A stretch of DNA of 64,000 nt from Desmodesmus armatus (Eukaryota; Chlorophyta; Chlorophyceae; Sphaeropleales; Scenedesmaceae), in NCBI GenBank assembly GCA_007449985.2, contig VIIQ02000555.1, positions 620,001 to 684,000 on the forward strand, read 5' to 3'. The notes below the pieces were generated by a model. The model was not told the origin of the DNA. It ran no database searches and saw only the letters and a list, made by a program, of their open reading frames with translations. Of the stretch, positions 56,662-64,000 are shown piece after piece (position 1 is the first letter of the stretch; every line of letters begins with the position of its first letter). Made by a program: the position numbers and the translations under genes.

Positions 56662-59644
56662 ATGAGTGCGTTTTGTAGCTCTACCAAGACCATTGCAGCG
56701 CATCAGCAGCAACAGCAGCAAAGCAGGCAAAGGCACCTACCACACACGTGCCCTCGACACCACACGTCCAGGCCATCACAGCACTGGCAGCAGCAACAGC
56801 AGAAGCAGCGGCATGCAGTTTTCAGCAATGACAAGCAGCCTACAGCAGTAGACTCTTTAGAGGACCTGGAGATAGCAGTGCCAGCCGACCAGCGCCCAGT
56901 AAATGAGCTTTCAGCATTGAAGGAGGCCTTCCTGTACAATTGGGTGAGTGCAACTGCAGCACAGCACTGATACGTTCTGATGGAATGTGGGTCCCGCCAC
57001 ACACCACCACCACCAAGCATACACACAGAAAAGAAGCCCGTACACACGAGGGGCACTTCTGTAGTGTGTCCAGGCCCCAACCGGAGGGTCCTGAGGGGGA
57101 GGACCCTCCTTGTGATGGCAAGATCAGTCAGCAGTTACGTTGAAGCAGCCTACGACAGCTTAGACACGACACACACGTGGTCTTTGAGCAGGCTGCCCTT
57201 TGTCAGGCATGGCTTTGGTCAGGTCAGGCTAGATGCCCCTGCCTCCTCCTCCTCCGCAGCCCGCCCTACACACATGAAACCACCCCACCCCTTGTGCCAC
57301 CCACTCCGCCAACACAGGCCACACTCCCGCTGAATGCGTACCTTACGAAGGTCGCGCTGGTGTTTGGAGTGACCTTCTCACTCATTGGGGCGCCCATTGC
57401 AAACCAAACCTTTCCTTTTACCAAGGAGGTGAGACACACATGCCTACACATGTTCAGTAACCAGCCTAGCAGCAGGCAGCAACAAGGAGAGTGTCTGTCT
57501 GTGCTGGTGCGCATGCACACACTGTCAGAAACGCTGGACCACCTTCATCATAACAAGCATTGCCAGCAGCTTGTTTGACTTCACAAGTGCTGGCCCTGCC
57601 ATCGACGTTGCTGACTGGCCTGTGCCTCTCACATGGGATCAATGTTCCCGCTGTCCCGCCCCCTTGACCCCTGCGCACCTCTCTGCTGTTGCCTGCAGCC
57701 ATTGGAGTTTGCCCTGAGTGCAACAACAGGCAGCTTGTTGGTGGTTGCAGTGCTGATGCTGCGCATCTACCTAGGGTGGGGCTATGTGCAGGAGCGCCTC
57801 CGGTCAGCAGCTGTACCATATGAGGAAACGGGATGGTGAGTTGGCTTTCACGCGAACATGCATCACAGGCAACAGCAGCAGGGTGTTGGAAGGGCAAAGG
57901 CAGTATGCACAGCAGCCGGCGACAGACAGCAGCTCCTTACTCAGCAGCCACAGAAACCAAGCAGCTGCGGGAATTGGTGGCTTGTGCTGTGTTGCCAACA
58001 GGCAGGAGCTGCCCCACACCTTTGTGATTCAGCCTGAGCCTTGACATACCTCACAGAGGTGCAGTCTGTATCCAGGCGCACAATGCTATGCCATCAATCA
58101 TTGTGCTGCCGCATGCTGTGCTGTGACACAATTTTCCACTGTCCTTCCTTGAAACACATCCTGTCCCTGTCCTGCTATTCATTAATACAACCTGCAAATG
58201 CATGCCGCAGGTATGATGGTCAAGTCTTTGTGAAGCCTCCGGAGGTCTTGACGCGTGACAGGCTGTTGGCTAGCTACCAGGTGGGGCCACACCATGCTGA
58301 CAGCAGGCTCAAGGGCCTACCAACCCCATGCATGGGGCGGGTCACACGACCAATGCAGTCGCTGAGCATGCCCAGCAGCTTTGCATACCCGTACATCGAA
58401 TTCTACATGCCGTCGGCTGGCTGTGCTGTGCTGTGCTGTGCTGTCCTGTGCAGCAGTTGCATGCCGCCCTGGTCAAGCTGGGGCTGTTGGTTGTGTTGCA
58501 TACCTAGCAGTGAATCAAGCTGCAGCCAAGTGTGAAAGCCTCGTCGCTGGCCTTGCAGGGTAACTTTCAACCGTCGTGTGTTGCCCCCTGTCACAGGTGA
58601 AGCCTGTATTAGAGAAGCTCCGGCGCACTCTGTTGGGTGCTGGTGTGCTGCTGTTGACGTGCTCCGTGCTGCTGGTGGGCCTCATACAGACAGGCACAGA
58701 GGATGGCGTGTATGGTGAGTGGAGAGTCAGTGATGAGCACAGGATGTTGGTGCGCTGGGAGCCTCTTCAAGGGTTACATAGTTTTGGCAGAGCAGCTGCC
58801 GGGGGCTTGAAGACAGTAACCGAATGAAGTGATGCTGAACCTGTAGTAAGCTGGTGGCTGACTGAGGCAGCCCCAAAAGGCTTGGGACTTGCCGTCGTGG
58901 GATATGGGTCCTGGGTGGGTTGAAGTGTGGTGTTGGTGGGCCTATGGGCTAAGTCCGCCGGCTGCAGCAGCCAGTGTCCACACATTGCTCACTGTACAGA
59001 CAGCACTTGCACTCGATGCTAGTGGACAGCAGGGCTGTTTAATTGGATGGCGTTCTGGGCCAGCAGGGTGCCATCGGGAAGTTCACTGTACTTCTTTCCA
59101 TGCTGTGCCCTGCGCTGTTGGTATGGTGTGTTGCAGTCCGTGGTGGCGGCTCAGGCAAGGTCGTCCCCCGCCAAGTCACTGCTGATGGTGTGCTGTATGG
59201 GAAGCGTGTGAAGGACTTGTCACAGCTGGCTAATGACGATGAGCTGGCAGCGGAGGAGGCAGCAGCACAGGGAGGGGTGCCTGGTGAGCTTGGTGGGGGG
59301 GGGCATCAGAACTGTTTGTGCTGTTGTGTCACACTGGCATCTCATATCCCACTAAACCCTGAACCTCAACCTCACACTGAACGCGGTGAACTACAACACC
59401 TTTCTACTCCTGATGGCATGGGGGGCAATTTTGTAATGATGAGCTGCTGGTTCACAAGCAAAGGTGCAGAGCGTAATAGAAGCACAACTGTCTTGCAAAG
59501 CCATGTTTGCTGATGTTGGTGAGGGGTTGTTGTTGTGCCTTGCATGCTGCCGCATGTGTTCCTTGTGCATGTGCAGGGTACTGTGCAGACAGGTCCTTGC
59601 GAGCTATTGCGGGCGGTCAGTACTGCAGCAAGTTTGACAAGTGA
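56662..59644 (+). CDS. CGLD27: CGLD27-like DUF1230 (Ycf36) plastid membrane protein
   Basis: Seven exons, 56662-56943, 57318-57428, 57699-57835, 58211-58280, 58597-58714, 59137-59283 and 59577-59644, give 310 residues. After a His/Gln/Arg-rich transit-like leader comes VPADQRPVNELSALKEAFLY, the opening of the DUF1230/Ycf36 domain. Then VFGVTFSLIGAPIA (membrane), LLVVAVLMLRIYLGWGYV, RLRSAAVPYEETGWYDGQVF, VKPPEVLTRDRLLASYQVKP and a third hydrophobic segment (LGAGVLLLTCSVLLVGLI). All are hallmarks of the family conserved from cyanobacteria to plants and diatoms. The C-tail ends GGQYCSKFDK. CGLD27 has been linked to iron nutrition of chloroplasts; biochemical function is not known. Start could be an upstream in-frame Met at 56596. 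Confidence 0.92.
57083..57109. other. Perfect 10-bp hairpin in CGLD27 intron 1
   Basis: GGAGGGTCCT (57083-57092) and AGGACCCTCC (57100-57109) flank a 7-base G-rich loop. Confidence 0.85.
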
Positions 59645-59803
59645 AGCAGCCGCAGCCAGGATCCGAGACAATTGTTGGCCCCAGATATCCAATCAAAGTG
59701 TGCAGCCTTGTACAGATGCACAGTTTTGTGTCAGAGAGGTGGGGCTACTGAGTCCGTTTTTGGCAGCATGTAGCCAGGGTGTGATGAAGCAGAAAGGGCG
59801 TTC

Positions 59804-59808
59804 TGTAA
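59804..59808 (+). terminator. TGTAA polyadenylation signal, CGLD27
   Basis: TGTAA 160 bases after the stop. Confidence 0.4.
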
Positions 59809-60585
59809 AGATGTCTATACCGTTTGCGGGTGGCTGACTGTTTTGCATGCAGCAAGATGTTTGCTGATGTATCGAAACCGCATGAAGCTGTGGCAGATGT
59901 GCTGAACGGGACACTGCTTACAAAAGCTGCTTGTATTCCAGCGCTGAGGTCATGATGTGTTGACAGCTGGCTTTGATGGGCTTTGTGAGTGCGTTGGTTT
60001 GGCTGCCTGAACCATTTGTTGCCTTGTGTTTGGGGTGAGGGTGCTGTGATGGGACATGATGTGACACACATTCATAGTGTGTTACACATAACGGCATCAT
60101 GTGTCGTGCGTGTGTGTACTGCGACAGGCTTCTGCCCACATCAAGATGACTTTGTTGAAGGCAAGCTGTTTGACAGACAAGCTGTCCGAGATTGTGTCAG
60201 GGGGTGGTACGCCCAGTCCGGTTACATGTCCGTCATACATCAAACAGTGTTTACAATACGTCTTGTCAACAATATCACAGCAATGCAGCCACCCAGAGGG
60301 GGTGAGCATGCCTTGCACAAAGCCAGCGTGCCCATCAGTCAATGAAAACATCCCAATTGCCAGGTCCACTATGTTTTGACATGCGACATACGTCATAGCC
60401 CACTCAGCCCGCAGCGGGTGTTGTGTGGCTAATTGGATTGGCCTGTGGGTTATGATGCTGCAGACAAAGCGCTGCAGCCGCTGGGTGGCACCCATCAGCA
60501 CATGTGAACACTCAAGTCCCACACACCAAAATGGTCACAACCAGATGCCTGCCAATCAGCGAGGCAGGCTGGGCCTCTTTGTAAA

Positions 60586-60610
60586 ACACACACACACACA
60601 CACACACACA
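60586..60610. repeat. (CA)n microsatellite
   Basis: About twelve CA units in the intergenic region. Confidence 0.9.
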
Positions 60611-60838
60611 GGTTGCATGTTGTCAAGCAACCTGCTGTCATTAACTATATCACTCAACTACACCGGCACAACACCAAAACAGTGGCAGGTTCCCTTCTGG
60701 CAGCATCACTGCAGGCCACAGCTGCTTGGCTGAGCAAGAGTCTTAGTCACTGCATGGCTGCAGCATTCACAGACTGCTAAAGCCTACCATAGAAGCTTAT
60801 AAGGCACCAGGGCTGCGGAGACAGCGGCAAAAAAGCGG

Positions 60839-63287
60839 TCACAGCGACTTCTGAGGGCCTGTGGCTGCTGCAGGCTTGTCAGCTGGTGCATCAGTCTTTG
60901 GTACTGCAGGCACCTGCTTTGGTGCTGTACCTGTGACAGTGTCGACCTTGGTTGGCACGGGCTCAACAGGCTTGGCTGGGGTGCTGGGGGCATCAGCCTT
61001 GACTGGAATTGGCTCTGAAGGCTTGGTCTGGGTGTTGGGGGCAACAGCCTTGACTGGGGTGCTGGGGACGTCAGCCTTGGCTGGCACAGGAGCTGGCTCT
61101 GCGGGCTTGCTTGGGGTGATTGGAGCATCAGCCTTGACTGGCGCGGGCTCTGCAGGCTTCTGGGTGATGGGGGCATCAACCTTGGTTGGCACGGGCTCGG
61201 CAGGCTTGCTGGGTGCATCGGTCTTGGCGGGCACAGGCTCAGTGGGCTTGGCCTGATTGCTGATGGGAGCATCGGCCTTGGTGGGCACAGGCTCGGCGGG
61301 CTTGTTCACAGTGGCAGGGGCATAAACCTTGCTTGGCATGGGCTGGGCAGGCTTCTGGGTGATTGGGGCATCAGCCTTGGCTGGTACGGGCTCGACGGGC
61401 TTGCTGGAAGCAGGAGCATCGGTCTTGGCTGGCGCAGGCTCAGTGGGCTTGGTCTCAGTCATGGGCATGGGCTCTGCAGGCTTGGCCTGGGTGATGGGAG
61501 CATCAGCCTTCATTGGGGCAGGCTCAGCAGGCTTGTTGTCAGCAATGGGAGCATCAGTCTTGGTGGGCACGGGCTCAGCAGGCTGGGCCTGACTTGAGGG
61601 CACAGGCTCTGCAAGCTTGGCCTGGGTGATGGGAGCATCACCCTTGGTTGGGACAGGCTCAGCTGGCTTGGTTTGGGCACTGGGAGTGTCAACCGTATTG
61701 GGCACGGGCTTGCTCTGCACTATGGGAGCATCCACACCTGCGGCCCCAGGGGGTGTGCGCCTGTCAGGTGCGCCAGCAAAGATCTCAAGGTTGTTGTCAC
61801 CCAGCTGGGCGGAGAGGCTGAAGCGTGCGTTGGCAATGGCATTGATGGAGCTGAAAACAGAGTCCACAATGTCTTCGGCCAGGGCCAGGGGGTTGCCCTT
61901 CCAGGACTCAAGCTTGTCCATGGTCTCGTGGAATGCCGAGCCTGCAACACACAGCATTGGCAACAAGCAGGGGGTCAGCTCCGGAAAGATAAGACTTGTG
62001 GCTGCTAGGGAGCCGTCCTACACACTGCAAATCAGTTCAGCTGACAGATACGGACACCCTCACGTAGTAAAACATAACTTGCAGCAATGCGCTCTCATGC
62101 GGGCACCCTTGGCCGAGGGCCCCATGGCATGCCTTGCTGCATCCAGTACTTTTACGGTGCTACTGTGACTGTGTGAACTGTCAGTGCAGCCGCCGCTGCA
62201 GCGTCCCCAGGAGTAGAACTTACCGCCGAACGCCTGTCCAACAGCGTCTGCAAAGCTCTTGGCAGGGGTCTCATCGAAGGCAATGAAGGGTTCAATGCTG
62301 TAGGGCTGGTTGCAGAAGCAGGGGAAGGCTGATGTGCGGGGCACAAAGAAGGGCTGGAGGCTGGTGAACTTGATGGAGTCGATGGCAGGTGCAGCAAATC
62401 CACACTGCAAGCAGAACAAAGGCATGGAGCAGCAGCAGCAGCAGCAGTTGATGCAGTTGCACAGGCTTGTCAGGCAACAGACACCATCACACAGTCTGCA
62501 GCATGCAAGCAGCGTGCAGAAGGCGGCAAACTTGCTGGGCAGTAGCCGAACTAAATCCCAGAGGGCCATGTGCAAGGGCAGGGTCTCGAGCAGGGACCCA
62601 GGGTCCCAGGGTGACGTCTCAGGATCACGGCTCAGGGTGACGCCTCAGGCTGACGTAGGTCATGCTGCTGTAGCAATGAAGCTACACTTACCTGCATGAC
62701 ACCTCCTGCAGGGATCTGGTTGTCAGGGCACTTCATGGCGCTGTCCATGTAGCCAGCTGCACCTGTCAGCCTGGCACCAGGTGTGCGGAACTCAAATGGC
62801 TGGTATCCACGGTTGTGGATCTTGACCTGGCCCATGATGACTCCCTCTGGGACCTCGAGTGCCTTGTAGGAGGTGCTGAAGCCAATGTTGCTCATGCCAG
62901 CGCAGTCAAAGGCACCCCAGTTGACGCTGTCGACGGCGAGGGTGTGGCGACCATGATGAACAGTGTTGCGGTCTGTCAGGGGTCGAAGTGCCGAGCATCC
63001 TGCAATAACCAGACAGTTCAATAGCTCAAGAAGTCAGCAGGTAGTGTTTGTGTGCTATCAAGCAGCCAGGCAGCTGAGGTCAGGCCCAGCCAGGGCCCAG
63101 CAGGCCTCCATGCCACAGAACCGTATGGAATGTGCAGCAGGTGCTACGTCTGAAGTCTTGACTTGAAACAACGTAATGATGCTGTCGACGTCAGGGGACA
63201 ACAGATGGCTGAGTGTCTTGCTTTACCTGACAGCAGTAGTACACAGCCCAAGAAGACAGCAGACGCCGCTTTGTTGAAGACACGCAT
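60839..63287 (-). CDS. Secreted protein with long Pro-Ala-Glu repeat tail, unknown family
   Basis: Four exons, 63287-63227, 62999-62692, 62404-62224 and 61941-60839, join to 550 residues. The N-terminus is a signal peptide (AASAVFLGCVLLLSG). Residues ~25-180 form a Cys-containing domain with HTLAVDSVNWGAFDCAG, GQVKIHNRGYQPFEF, MKCPDNQIPAGG and PCFCNQPYSIEP, suggestive of a beta-sandwich. A helical segment (DKLESWKGNPLALAEDIVDS) follows, then about 300 residues of repeats of roughly 17 residues with consensus KPAEPVPTKADAPITQA. I do not recognise the family. Extracellular-matrix or wall location is inferred from the signal peptide and the regularly spaced prolines, which are possible hydroxyproline O-glycosylation sites. 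The exon chain is in phase with strong sites, so the model is solid even though the function is not. Confidence 0.85.
60880..61740 (-). repeat. Coding tandem repeat, ~51-base unit
   Basis: About sixteen imperfect copies of a unit encoding KPAEPVPTKADAPITQA within exon 4. Units vary by small in-frame indels (loss of QA, PVP against PAP or PMP). Confidence 0.85.
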
Positions 63288-64000
63288 GTTGCCTACGTTG
63301 CAGAAAAAGACATTTCTTTAGTTAGTCTGATGCGATGTCAGCTGGTTTTCAGTTCTGCTGCAGCGTGAACGACGCCGGCAAATCAGCAAGACCAACAGAA
63401 GGAGGTGGACCTGCTGTTGGGGCACAAAGTGGGGAGTGATTTGGGCGTAAAAGGGGAATTACAAAACATTCTACTGCTTGCGCTCACCTTCCTGTGTAGA
63501 CTCGTTGAACAGTGGGAAGTAGCGGCCTTGGCGCGTAATTGTGTAGTGAGGCGCAAATATGGAAATACAGTGCGTTAACACTGTCTGACTTTACAGCGTG
63601 TTGAATGAACTTCCAGGGGTATTTAAGTGCTCAAACCGTGCTTGCTCCCAGCTTCCTGCTCAGCACCTGCTCAGCTTCCTGCCCAGTTGCTGTGGCTTCA
63701 GGGCAGGACTCCACTACAGTTCACAGGCAGCTTGTCGCAACGTTCCACGTATCTTGCGTTGTATGTGCGTATGTATTCTTTGACTGTGGTTGTGACTATT
63801 TCTGATTCAACTGTACTGCCCCTGCAAATTCAGCTTGCTGTGGTGAGCAAACTCAGGCAGGCCACGCAGGTAAATGATACACATTGAACTTTCTTTATCA
63901 AATCACTTCGAACACTGCTTGGAACGCACTTGCGTCGTATAATTGGCCTTGCATTGTATCGCCCAAGGGGGATGACAGACAAACTTTGCGGCATCAGCAG
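63288..64000. other. Right flank, 5' region of the repeat-protein gene
   Basis: It contains the promoter and leader of the leftward gene. Short overlapping ORFs at 63598-63887 on the + strand have no splice context or domain; a TATTTAA at about 63619 lies near them, but I cannot assign a transcript. Confidence 0.4.

Larger units (their letters stand above)
59645..60838. other. Convergent intergenic region CGLD27 / repeat protein
   Basis: Both genes end here. The only structured element is a (CA)n run at 60586-60610. No supported ORF. Confidence 0.5.

Noticed and set aside
60861..61692. + strand Gly/Ala-rich repeat ORFs resembling a cell-wall glycine-rich protein
   Set aside because: Exact antisense of the Pro-Ala-Glu repeat; only the - strand frame has a signal peptide and spliced upstream exons.

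Overview
The window is nuclear DNA of a green alga, probably a chlorophycean. Support: short GT-AG introns in almost every gene, very CAG/CTG-rich sequence with poly-Gln and poly-Ala tracts, TGTAA polyadenylation signals downstream of several stops, green-lineage plastid genes (a CGLD27/DUF1230 protein, a plant-type RlmN, a chloroplast-type MscS channel) and a centriole/basal-body protein of the FOR20/FOPNL family, which argues for a lineage that keeps centrioles or flagella. All exon models were assembled by eye from reading frame, splice-site consensus and family alignment recalled from memory; no search was run.

Layout, left to right: a gene-poor left end (1-7059) with one 69-residue ORF; a Golgi-type glycosyltransferase (7060-11973, -); a GET2-like tail-anchored protein receptor (13214-14304, -); a 72-residue protein followed after only 5 bases by an ERV1 sulfhydryl oxidase (14584-15892, +); an OTU deubiquitinase (16769-19357, -) head to head with a DUSP/UBL-type ubiquitin-specific protease (19872-29822, +, perhaps to 30262); a secreted S28 prolyl carboxypeptidase (30662-35167, +); an RlmN-like radical-SAM rRNA/tRNA methyltransferase (35745-41134, -) head to head with an organellar methionine aminopeptidase (41369-43876, +); a plastid MscS-like channel with a huge Gln-rich tail (45691-51050, -) head to head with a second organellar methionine aminopeptidase (51525-54320, +); FOR20 (55034-56299, -) head to head with CGLD27 (56662-59644, +); and a secreted protein with a long Pro-Ala-Glu repeat (60839-63287, -).

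Functional themes are protein fate (two deubiquitinases, two MetAPs, one S28 peptidase, GET2, ERV1) and organelle biology (RlmN, both MetAPs, MscS, CGLD27, ERV1). Five divergent pairs share upstream regions of 234-514 bases, so co-regulation is plausible but unproven.

The most unusual signals are architectural. (1) Tandem, decayed copies of exon ends sit beside the true exons in the USP gene (three places) and in rlmN (one place), each beside G or C homopolymers or C-rich acceptors. (2) Simple repeats, (CTG)n, (GTGCT)n, (GT)45 or poly-C, sit immediately upstream of 3' splice sites in many introns. (3) The small ORF and ERV1 look like a bicistronic transcript. No mobile-element protein, CRISPR array, rRNA or tRNA was recognised.
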